Shown piece after piece: positions 57,252-64,000 of a stretch of 64,000 bases of DNA (position 1 is the first letter of the stretch; the number at the start of each line of letters is the position of its first letter). The position numbers and the translations under genes were made by a program. The notes under the pieces were generated by a model that made no database searches, was not told the DNA's origin, and saw only the letters and a list, made by a program, of their open reading frames with translations. The stretch covers positions 186,001-250,000 of the forward strand of contig NZ_FNAV01000008.1 of NCBI RefSeq assembly GCF_900102075.1, written 5' to 3'. Source of the stretch: Salipiger thiooxidans. Its GTDB lineage: Bacteria; Pseudomonadota; Alphaproteobacteria; Rhodobacterales; Rhodobacteraceae.

Positions 57252-57824
57252 ATGAAACTCGATACCAAGTCGCTCGTTCTGATGGCCGTGGCCATCGTCA
57301 TCAACGTGGTGGTCGGCCAGATCGCCGTGTGGATCAAGCTGCCGCTCTACGTCGACGCGGTGGGCACCATACTGGTGGGCATCCTCGCGGGTCCCTTCGC
57401 GGGCGCGCTGACCGGCGTGCTCACCAACCTGATCTGGGGCCTGATCTCGGACCCGGTGGCCGCGGCCTTCTTCCCGGTGTCGCTGGTGATCGGCGCGCTG
57501 GCGGGGATCCTCGCACGCATGGGCTGGTTCAAGTCCGTCGGCATGACCATTGCCGCCAGCGCCGTGATCGGCGTGATCTCGACCATCGTGGCAGTGCCGA
57601 TCATCGTTTACATGTTCGGCGGCGTGACCGGCGCGGGCACCGACTTTGCCACCGCCTACCTGCTCGCCGTGGGACAGGAGCTGGTGCAGTCGGTCGCCAT
57701 CGCGAACCTCGTGCAGAACCTCGCGGACAAGATCCTCACCTGTCTGATCGCATGGCTGATCGTGAAGCGGCTGCCGATGCGCTTCACCTCGGGCTTTGCC
57801 TTCTACGGCTACTCCAAGGCCTGA
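57252..57824 (+). CDS. ECF transporter substrate-binding (S) component
   Basis: 190 residues with about six hydrophobic helices. Typical S-component layout: polar start, IKLPLYVDAVGTILVGILAG then GALTGVLTNLIWGLI, and a basic tail. It confers vitamin or nucleobase specificity to the module formed with EcfT and two ATPases encoded next. I cannot assign the ligand; residues do not follow BioY or ThiT patterns I know. Confidence 0.86.
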   Translation: MKLDTKSLVLMAVAIVINVVVGQIAVWIKLPLYVDAVGTILVGILAGPFAGALTGVLTNLIWGLISDPVAAAFFPVSLVIGALAGILARMGWFKSVGMTIAASAVIGVISTIVAVPIIVYMFGGVTGAGTDFATAYLLAVGQELVQSVAIANLVQNLADKILTCLIAWLIVKRLPMRFTSGFAFYGYSKA

Positions 57825-57827
57825 ACC

Positions 57828-58618
57828 ATGGCCGTCGCGCGACCCAACGGGACGGACCACGCCCTGCTCTACGTCCCGGGCCGGAGCTTTCTGCACCGGC
57901 TCAACCCCCTGACCAAGCTCACGCTCGTGCTGTGGTGCGCGGTGGCGGCCTTTGCGCTGCCGCCACAGGGCACGATCCCGCTGGCGCTGCTGGCCATCGC
58001 GGTCGGCATCTTCGCAGGGGCGGGCAAGGTCTTTGCGCGACGGCTGATCTTCACGCTGACGCCGCTGTCACTGGCGCTCTTCGTGGTCCACGGGATGCTC
58101 GTGGACCACGAAGGCGCGCGCGCGGCGTTCCTCGGGCTCGACCTAAGCCACGACGGGCTCGCCTACATGGTACGCATCCTCGGGCGGATCGCGGCGCTGC
58201 TCTCGGGCTCGCTGCTGTTCGTCTGCACGACCCATCCGGCGCGCCTGCTCAAGGCGCTGGATTCCCACAACTTCCCGCCCGGCATGGCCTATGTCATTTA
58301 AGCCCGCTGCTGCTGCTCGAGCCCTTCACCCAGCGCGCGCGGGCGATCCGCGAGGCGCAGATGGCGCGCGGGCTCGACCTTCAGGGCAGCTTCCTGACGC
58401 GCGCCAGGGCCTTTCCCGCGCTCCTCATGCCGCTGGTGACGCTGGCGCTCGCGGACATCGACCACCGGGCGCAGGTGCTGGACGGGCGCGGCTTCCGCGC
58501 CATGCCGCACCGCACCGTGCTGGATGCCCCCGCGGACAGCGGCGCGCAACGGGCGGCGCGCTGGATCATCCTTCTTTCCATCCCCGTGCTCATCGCCGGA
58601 GGCATCCTGTGGCACTGA
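57828..58618 (+). pseudogene. ecfT: EcfT transmembrane coupling protein with a one-base frameshift
   Basis: The first frame (57828-58301) gives about 157 residues including LYVPGRSFLHRLNPLTKLTL and stops at TAA 58299-58301 right after GMAYVI. The second frame continues without loss from base 58301 (SPLLLLEPFTQRARAIREAQ, then MARGLDLQG, the coupling helix with the ARG motif) to 58618. Inserting one base (VI-S-SPLLL) restores a protein of about 263 residues, the normal EcfT length. Both halves keep family character, so this is a recent mutation, a sequencing error or a recoding site. Confidence 0.82.
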
Positions 58619-59457
58619 TCGACGTCGACCACCTGAGTTTCGCCTATGACGCCACACCGGTGCTGCAGGACGTGTCCATGTCGGTGGAGGCGGGCGAGAA
58701 ACTCGCGATCCTCGGCGGCAACGGCTCGGGCAAGAGCACCTTGGCACAGTGGATTGCGGGCTGGCTGCCGCGCGGCACCTTCGCGGCCTCCGAGGGCGGC
58801 GTGGCCGTCGAGGGCCGGCCGTGGGCCGAGCTTGACGCCGCCACCCGCGCGGGCACCGTACAGTTCGTCGGGCAGGTCCCGATGCAGCAGCTCTCGGGCT
58901 TTGCCTTCACGGTCCTTGACGAGATCGCCTTCGGCCCCGGCAACCTGCAGCTTCCCGAGCCCGAGATCCGCGCCCGGGTCGACGCGGCGGTCGGGATCTG
59001 CAACCTCGGCCACCTGCTCGAGCGTGATCCGTTCTCGCTGTCCGGCGGCGAGCAGCAACGGCTCTCGATCGCCGCGGCGCTGGCGATGCAGCCGCGCGCG
59101 CTGGTGCTGGACGAGCCCACCGGCAATTTCGACCCGGAATCCCGCGACGCGCTGCTCGCGCAGATGGAGAAGCTGCCCGCCGAGCTGGCGATCGTCTGGT
59201 GCGACGTGACGCTGGGCGCGGCCATGGCCGTGGCCTCGCGCTTCGTGCTGCTCGACGAGGGCCGGATCGCCTATGACGGCGATGCCTCCGGGCTTCTGGC
59301 GCATCCGCGCACCGCGCAGATCTTCGGCCTGCCCGCAGTGGCCGAGGCGGCGCTGCTGTGGCGTGCGGCAGGGGTCTGGCCCGAGGGCGTGCCGATCAGC
59401 GCCGACCCCGCCCGCGTCGCCGCCGTGCTGCGCCCGATGCTGGAGGTGGTGGCATGA
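58609..59457 (+). CDS. ECF transporter ATPase, first (EcfA-type; H-loop His missing)
   Basis: 282 residues from GTG 58609 with GGAG upstream. Walker A LGGNGSGKSTL (Lys42), intact signature FSLSGGEQQRLSIAAAL and Walker B ALVLDEPTGNFD. The H-loop, normally VTHD, reads AIVWCDVTLG, so the switch His is replaced by Cys. Overlaps the EcfT end by 10 bp and the next ATPase start by 4 bp. Confidence 0.92.
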   Translation: MALIDVDHLSFAYDATPVLQDVSMSVEAGEKLAILGGNGSGKSTLAQWIAGWLPRGTFAASEGGVAVEGRPWAELDAATRAGTVQFVGQVPMQQLSGFAFTVLDEIAFGPGNLQLPEPEIRARVDAAVGICNLGHLLERDPFSLSGGEQQRLSIAAALAMQPRALVLDEPTGNFDPESRDALLAQMEKLPAELAIVWCDVTLGAAMAVASRFVLLDEGRIAYDGDASGLLAHPRTAQIFGLPAVAEAALLWRAAGVWPEGVPISADPARVAAVLRPMLEVVA

Positions 59458-60272
59458 GCCCGATCCTGACCCTCGACGGGGTGCGCTTCGGCTACGACCC
59501 GGACAAGCCCGTGCTGCGGGACATCTCGTTCTCGGTGAGCCCGGGCGAGGTCGTGGCCGTGGTGGGCCGCAACGGGGCGGGCAAGTCGACGCTGCTGCGA
59601 CTGCTGAACGGGCTGCTGCGCCCCGATGCCGGCACGGTGGGCATCGCGGGCAGGGACGCGGGCAAGCTCAAGGTGAGCGAGATCGCCGCCCATATCGGCA
59701 CGGTCTTCCAGGCCCCCGAACAGCAGATATTCAACGCCACGGTCAGGAACGAGATTGCCTTCGGGCCCGCGCAGCAGGGGCTCACGCCCGAGGAACAGGC
59801 GCTACGTCTTGACGAGGCGGTCGCGCGCACCGGGCTTGGCGAGGTGCTGGAAACCCATCCGCTCGACCTCGACGCCGCGATGCGGCGGTTCGTGGCGGTG
59901 GCCTCGGTGATCGCCTGCCGCCCCGATCTCATGCTCTTCGACGAGGCGCAGCGCGGGCTCGATGCGACGCGGCGGCTGCTGTTGGGCGGGATCATCGCCG
60001 AGGAAAAGGCGGCGGGCCGCGCCATCGTGCTGGTCTGCCACGACATGGAGTTCGTCGCGGCCCATGCGGACCGGGTTCTGGGGCTCGCCGAGGGGCGGCT
60101 GGCGGTGGATGCGACGGTGCAGGAGTTCTTCGCCGATGCCGCCGCCACGCGTGCCGTCTCGGTCGAGCAGCCGGGCATCGTGGAACTGGCGCAGGCGCTT
60201 GGCCAGCCGGTGGCGCTGAGCGCGCCCGAGCTGGTCGCGGCGCTGGAGCCAAGACTGAAAGGAGGGGCCTGA
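59454..60272 (+). CDS. ECF transporter ATPase, second (EcfA-type; degenerate signature)
   Basis: 272 residues. Walker A VGRNGAGKSTLL and Q-loop VFQAPEQQIF are normal, and the H-loop VCHDMEF keeps its His. The LSGGQ signature is lost (HPLDLDAAMRRFVAVASVIA) and Walker B reads LMLFDEAQRGLD, with Ala instead of Pro after Asp-Glu. Together with the first ATPase this predicts one canonical and one inactive composite ATP site. Confidence 0.9.
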   Translation: MSPILTLDGVRFGYDPDKPVLRDISFSVSPGEVVAVVGRNGAGKSTLLRLLNGLLRPDAGTVGIAGRDAGKLKVSEIAAHIGTVFQAPEQQIFNATVRNEIAFGPAQQGLTPEEQALRLDEAVARTGLGEVLETHPLDLDAAMRRFVAVASVIACRPDLMLFDEAQRGLDATRRLLLGGIIAEEKAAGRAIVLVCHDMEFVAAHADRVLGLAEGRLAVDATVQEFFADAAATRAVSVEQPGIVELAQALGQPVALSAPELVAALEPRLKGGA

Positions 60273-61235
60273 ATGCGGCTCATCATCGACACCGACACGG
60301 CGGGCGACGACGCCTTCTCGATCCTGCTGGCGCTGAAGGCGCCGCATGTTACGCTTGAGGGCATCACCATCTGCAACGGCAACGTGCCCTTCGACCAGCA
60401 GGTCGAGAACGCGCTTTACACGCTCGAGGTGGCAGGCGCCGGGGGCACCGTGCCCGTGTGGAAGGGCTGCCCGCTGCCGATGCTGCGCAAGCCTGTCGAT
60501 GCCACGGAATTCTTCGGCGCCGACGGCATGAGCGACGCGGGCTTCCCGCAGGCGCAGCAGCGCCCTGAGGACGGCCACGCGGTCGATTTCCTCATCGACA
60601 CGATCATGTCGAACCCCGGCGAGATCGAGATCCTCGCGCAGGCGCCGCTGACCAACATCGCCACGGCCTACGTGAAAGAGCCGCGGATCGCGCAAAACCT
60701 CAAACATCTCTGGGTGATGGGCGGGCTCGACAATTCCATCGGCAACACCACGCCCGCTTCCGAGTTCAACTTCTACGTCGATCCCGAGGCCGCCAAGATC
60801 GTGGTCAACGCGGGCTTTCGGCTGACGCTCTCGACCTGGACGCTGACGATGAGCTCGGGCCTCCTGCCCGACGACAAGCTGCGGGTGATCGAGGCCATGG
60901 ACACGCCGCTCTCTCGCTTCTTCATGACCATCAGCCAAGCGCCCTTCAAGCGCACCGAGATGCGCTACGGGCGGCCGCTCTCGACCCACCCGGACAGCCT
61001 GACCTGCGCCTGCGCCATCGACCACGCCATCATGCTGGAAACCGCAGATTGCCTTGTCGATGTCGAGACGCAGGGCGAGCTGACCCGGGCCTATTCCTCG
61101 ATCTGCACGCCGCTGACCCCGGACGAGGCGGAAATCGACTTTCTCTGGCCTTCGGCCCCGGCGAACGCCCGGGTGATCCGCAAGGCCGACACCAACCGCT
61201 TTGCCGAGATGCTTATCGCGGCGCTGGCGGACTGA
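60273..61235 (+). CDS. Nucleoside hydrolase-family protein (IunH-like)
   Basis: 320 residues. The calcium-binding N-terminal motif is IIDTDTAGDDAFSILLAL (DTDPGxDDA in classical enzymes, so Pro-Gly became Thr-Ala). The middle EILAQAPLTNIATAY and VMGGLDNSIGNTTPASEFNF, YVDPEAAKIV are family-typical. Classical members split N-ribosides into base and ribose. It begins at the base after the ATPase stop, tying hydrolysis to uptake by the ECF system. Confidence 0.9.
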   Translation: MRLIIDTDTAGDDAFSILLALKAPHVTLEGITICNGNVPFDQQVENALYTLEVAGAGGTVPVWKGCPLPMLRKPVDATEFFGADGMSDAGFPQAQQRPEDGHAVDFLIDTIMSNPGEIEILAQAPLTNIATAYVKEPRIAQNLKHLWVMGGLDNSIGNTTPASEFNFYVDPEAAKIVVNAGFRLTLSTWTLTMSSGLLPDDKLRVIEAMDTPLSRFFMTISQAPFKRTEMRYGRPLSTHPDSLTCACAIDHAIMLETADCLVDVETQGELTRAYSSICTPLTPDEAEIDFLWPSAPANARVIRKADTNRFAEMLIAALAD

Positions 61236-61248
61236 CAGGACGACCGAG

Positions 61249-62388
61249 ATGACCAAGGATTCAGGCGCCGAGATCCGGAACCGCTATTTCGACACGCTCT
61301 TTGCCGACGAAAAGCTGATCTGGATGGGGCAGAACACCAACCATATCCCCGCCCACCCGGCGGTGACGCAGGCGATGACCGCCTCGATCGCCAAGGGCGA
61401 GTACAACGCCTATGCTCCGCCGCTGGGCTTCGAGTCGCTGCGGGCGGCCATCGTCGAGGATCTCGGCGTGCCGGGCCGGGCGCTGGTGACCGAGGGCGGC
61501 GTCAACGCGCTTGCCACGCTGGTGCGCACCAAGGTCCGCGCGGGCGACACCTTCGTGACCTCGGATCCGACGTGGAAATGGCCGGGCCTCTTCGCGACGC
61601 AGCAGGGTGCCGAAGTCATCGAGCTGCCGATCTTCGGCCCCGGGACCGGCTACAAGCTGACGCCCGAGGTGCTGGCGGCGTCGGTCGACGACCGGTGCGC
61701 GCTGATCTACCTCGTGGATCCCAACAACCCGCTCGGCACCACCTACGATGCCGACGAGCTGGCGCAGTTCATCGAGATCGCCAAGTCGGTGGGCGCGCTG
61801 CTGGTGCATGACTGCACCTACCGCGACTTCGCCCCCGACCACGTGCCCGCCATGCGCATCGACCCGGTGAACGCGGTCTGCTCGGTGAGCTTCTCCAAGT
61901 GGCTGGGGCTCGCGGGGATGCGGGTCGGCGCGCTGGTGGGTGCGCCCGAGCTCATCGACGAATGTGCCGCCTACTCGAGCTCGATCCTCGGTGCGGGGGT
62001 CGTGGCGCAGCGGGGCGCCGAGGCGGGGCTGCGCGTGAAGCCCGAGTGGATGCAGACCGTGCGCGCCATCAACACCGCCAACCAGCAGATGATCCGCGAG
62101 GCGGTGGCGGCCACCGAGGGCCTCGAGCTGCTGGTCTGGCCGAGCTTCGCCAACTTCCTCTGCATCGGCACCGAAGCCGCGGGCGTCACGCCCGAGCAGC
62201 TGGTCGAGGCCTACCGGCAGGAGGGCGTGATGATCCGGCAGGGCAAGTACCACACCGCGCGGTTCGGCGGAGGCTTCATCAAGGTCTCGACCACCGTGCC
62301 CGAGGACTGGGCCCGCCGTTTCTGCACGCTGCTGCCCGCGATGATGACGAAGGCGCGCGGCCTCACCGACGTGCCCGCGCTGTTCTGA
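61249..62388 (+). CDS. Class I/II aminotransferase
   Basis: 379 residues. EGGVNALATLVRTKVRAGD near the phosphate site, YLVDPNNPLGTTYDADEL, and Lys217 in SFSKWLGLAGMRVGAL as Schiff-base Lys. Aspartate-aminotransferase superfamily; substrate unknown. Fourteen bp after the nucleoside hydrolase, 23 bp before the hydrolase gene. Confidence 0.92.
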   Translation: MTKDSGAEIRNRYFDTLFADEKLIWMGQNTNHIPAHPAVTQAMTASIAKGEYNAYAPPLGFESLRAAIVEDLGVPGRALVTEGGVNALATLVRTKVRAGDTFVTSDPTWKWPGLFATQQGAEVIELPIFGPGTGYKLTPEVLAASVDDRCALIYLVDPNNPLGTTYDADELAQFIEIAKSVGALLVHDCTYRDFAPDHVPAMRIDPVNAVCSVSFSKWLGLAGMRVGALVGAPELIDECAAYSSSILGAGVVAQRGAEAGLRVKPEWMQTVRAINTANQQMIREAVAATEGLELLVWPSFANFLCIGTEAAGVTPEQLVEAYRQEGVMIRQGKYHTARFGGGFIKVSTTVPEDWARRFCTLLPAMMTKARGLTDVPALF

Positions 62389-62411
62389 AGCTGTTCGAGA
62401 GGAAGACCCAT

Positions 62412-63290
62412 ATGCACATCACCACCAGGGACGGCGTGAAGCTCTATGTCGAGGAAGCCGGGCAGGGCACGCCCATCCTCTTCATCCACGAATTCGGCGG
62501 CAACTACGACGCGTGGGAGCCGCAGATGCGCCGCTTCTCCCGCCGCCATCGCTGCATCACCTACGCGGCGCGGGGTTACAAGCCTTCGGACATTCCCACC
62601 GATCTCGAGCAGTATTCCCAGCGCATCGCCGTCGAGGACGCGCTGGCGGTGCTCGACGCACTGGGGATCGAGAAGGCGCATATCGTGGGCCTCTCGATGG
62701 GCGGTTTCGCCACCGCGCATTTCGGCCTGATCGCCCCCGAGCGCGCCCTGTCGCTGACCATCGCGGGCGCGGGCTATGGCGCCGAGAAGCAGTACGAGGA
62801 GTATTTCCGCGGTGTCTCGCTCTCGGTTGCCGAGAATTTCGAGACCAGAGGCGCCAAGGAGTTTTCCAAGATCTACGGCCTCGGCGCCAGCCGGGTGCAG
62901 TTTCAGAACAAGGACCCGCGCGGCTGGGCCGAGTTCTCGGAGCGGCTGTCGAACCACGACGATCTCGGCGCGGCGCTGACCATGCGCGGCGTGCAGGCGC
63001 GGCGGCCGTCGCTCTACGATCTCGAGGCCGAATTCGCGCGGATGGAGGTGCCGACGCTGGTGATGACCGGCGACGAGGACGACCACTGCATCCAGACCTC
63101 GGTCTATCTCAAGAAGACCATCCCCGCCTGCGGGCTGGCGATCTTCCCCAAGACCGGCCACACGCTGAACCTTGAGGAGCCCGAGCTCTTCAACCAGCTG
63201 CTGGCCGAGTTCCTCGCACAGGTCGAGGCCGGGGCCTGGACGAAGCGCGACCCGCGCGCCGACCCCGGCCAGGTGATGCGCACCACATGA
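62412..63290 (+). CDS. Alpha/beta hydrolase
   Basis: 292 residues. HEFGGNYDAWEPQMRRFS (oxyanion region), nucleophile Ser in IVGLSMGGFATAHFG, acid in TGDEDDHC and His in KTGHTLNLEEPE form the triad. Similar enzymes hydrolyse enol-lactones or ring-opened amides such as those from pyridine/pyrimidine degradation. Its stop overlaps the next start by 4 bp. Confidence 0.9.
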   Translation: MHITTRDGVKLYVEEAGQGTPILFIHEFGGNYDAWEPQMRRFSRRHRCITYAARGYKPSDIPTDLEQYSQRIAVEDALAVLDALGIEKAHIVGLSMGGFATAHFGLIAPERALSLTIAGAGYGAEKQYEEYFRGVSLSVAENFETRGAKEFSKIYGLGASRVQFQNKDPRGWAEFSERLSNHDDLGAALTMRGVQARRPSLYDLEAEFARMEVPTLVMTGDEDDHCIQTSVYLKKTIPACGLAIFPKTGHTLNLEEPELFNQLLAEFLAQVEAGAWTKRDPRADPGQVMRTT

Positions 63291-64000
63291 GCGTGGAGAT
63301 CGACGGCGACCGGCTCTGGTCGCGGCTCATGGAGATGGCCCGGATCGGCGGCTTCGGGGAGGGCGGCGTCAACCGGCAGGCGCTCTCGGACGAGGAGCAC
63401 GCGGCCTGGGCGCAGATGATCGCATGGGGCGCCGAGATCGGGCTGGAACCCTCGACCGACGCGGCCGCCAACCTGTTCCTGACGCTTCCCGGGCAGGACC
63501 GCAGCCTGCCGCCGCTGATGGCGGGCTCGCATCTCGACAGCCAGCCCACCGGCGGGCGCTTTGACGGCGTCTTCGGCGTGCTGGCCGCGCTCGAGGCGGT
63601 GACCGCGATGGTCCGCGCCGGGCACCGGCCCGCCCGCGACGTCATCGTGGTGGCTTGGATGAACGAGGAAGGCTCGCGCTTCGCGCCCGGCATGATGGGC
63701 TCCGAGGTCTTCGCGGGCGTGCGCGGCATCGGCGCAGTGCGCGCGGCGCAGGACGCGGACGGCATCCGCTGCGGCGACGAGATCGACCGCATCCACGCCG
63801 CCTTCCCCGCGGTGCCCGAGCGCCCGCCCTTCGTGCCGCTTGCCTATGTCGAGCCGCACATCGAGCAGGGCCCGGTGCTCGAAGCGGTGGGCGTGCCCAT
63901 CGGCGTGGTCAGCGGCATCCAGGGCAAGATCACCACCGAGGTCACGCTGACCGGGCAGGCGGGCCATGCCGGCACCGAGCCGATGACGGCGCGGCGCGAC
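63287..64000 (+). CDS. M20-family Zn hydrolase (N-carbamoyl-amino-acid hydrolase/allantoate amidohydrolase type), partial
   Basis: 238 residues are visible; the gene runs off the right edge. Bimetal-site residues: GSHLDSQPTGGRFDG (His, Asp), WMNEEGSRFAPGMMGSEVF (Glu pair) and EPHIEQGPVLE (His). This is the ureidopropionase/carbamoylase/allantoate branch that removes carbamoyl or ureido groups. The start ATG 63287 overlaps the hydrolase stop. It argues that the pathway ends in an N-carbamoyl or ureido intermediate, as in pyrimidine- or hydantoin-like ring breakdown. Confidence 0.9.
   Translation, partial: MSVEIDGDRLWSRLMEMARIGGFGEGGVNRQALSDEEHAAWAQMIAWGAEIGLEPSTDAAANLFLTLPGQDRSLPPLMAGSHLDSQPTGGRFDGVFGVLAALEAVTAMVRAGHRPARDVIVVAWMNEEGSRFAPGMMGSEVFAGVRGIGAVRAAQDADGIRCGDEIDRIHAAFPAVPERPPFVPLAYVEPHIEQGPVLEAVGVPIGVVSGIQGKITTEVTLTGQAGHAGTEPMTARRD

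Noticed and set aside
57252-60272. Assignment of the ECF system to queuosine salvage because of the nearby nucleoside hydrolase
   Set aside because: No queuine-related genes (tgt, radical-SAM lyase) occur here and the surrounding amine/carbamoyl chemistry does not fit.

Overview
The window is GC-rich DNA packed with genes. Its many TRAP transporters (three complete P/Q/M sets), stand-alone catabolic operons each with its own regulator, and gene style fit an alphaproteobacterium of the Rhodobacterales (roseobacter/Salipiger-like). That placement is inference from content; there is no rRNA or marker gene here. No tRNA, rRNA, CRISPR array or intact insertion sequence was seen.

Layout. 0.2-1.2 kb: aerobic formylglycine-generating enzyme. 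1.6-10.6 kb: an IclR-centred regulon. A cupin/TRAP/quinone-reductase operon runs left and a DUF6282-like hydrolase/thiolase/HpcH-aldolase operon runs right, and near-identical operators overlap both outer promoters. 10.8-11.6 kb: decaying genes (a 2Fe-2S domain remnant and an XRE-cupin regulator with three lesions). 11.9-20.2 kb: a LacI regulator, a palindromic operator, then class III aminotransferase, N,N-dimethylformamidase-large-subunit-like amidase, class II aldolase and a TRAP transporter, probably one amide-catabolic operon. 20.6-37.2 kb: a catecholate siderophore locus with a FepA-like receptor, a TRAP transporter where an ABC importer would be expected, an IroE-like periplasmic esterase, a YncE-like beta-propeller, EntE, a free aryl carrier protein, a serine-type EntF NRPS with an unusual insert, a MarR regulator and a second receptor. 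37.5-43.7 kb: PAP2 protein, a RES/Xre toxin-antitoxin pair, pirin, GNAT, and an MhqD/MhqO-like pair divergent from a LysR gene. 43.7-47.0 kb: a scrap zone (LysR fragment, CitMHS-type transporter fused to a TctD-type response-regulator remnant, hydrolase fragment) around a small orphan ORF and a sulfotransferase.

47.0-64 kb: a GntR regulator, then a long tightly coupled operon running off the right edge. It holds an SDR lacking the catalytic YxxxK, aldehyde dehydrogenase, an NMT1/ThiY-like ABC importer, a second NMT1-like protein without signal peptide, a three-part FAD/2Fe-2S amine dehydrogenase, a PPC/DUF296 protein, a complete ECF transporter (EcfT frameshifted; the ATPase pair has one degenerate ATP site), nucleoside hydrolase, class I aminotransferase, alpha/beta hydrolase and an M20 carbamoylase-type hydrolase. 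I infer uptake and dismantling of a nitrogenous, possibly ribosylated or thiamine-pyrimidine-like compound. I do not recognise it as a described pathway, and it is the best candidate for a new system, followed by the TRAP-linked siderophore locus.
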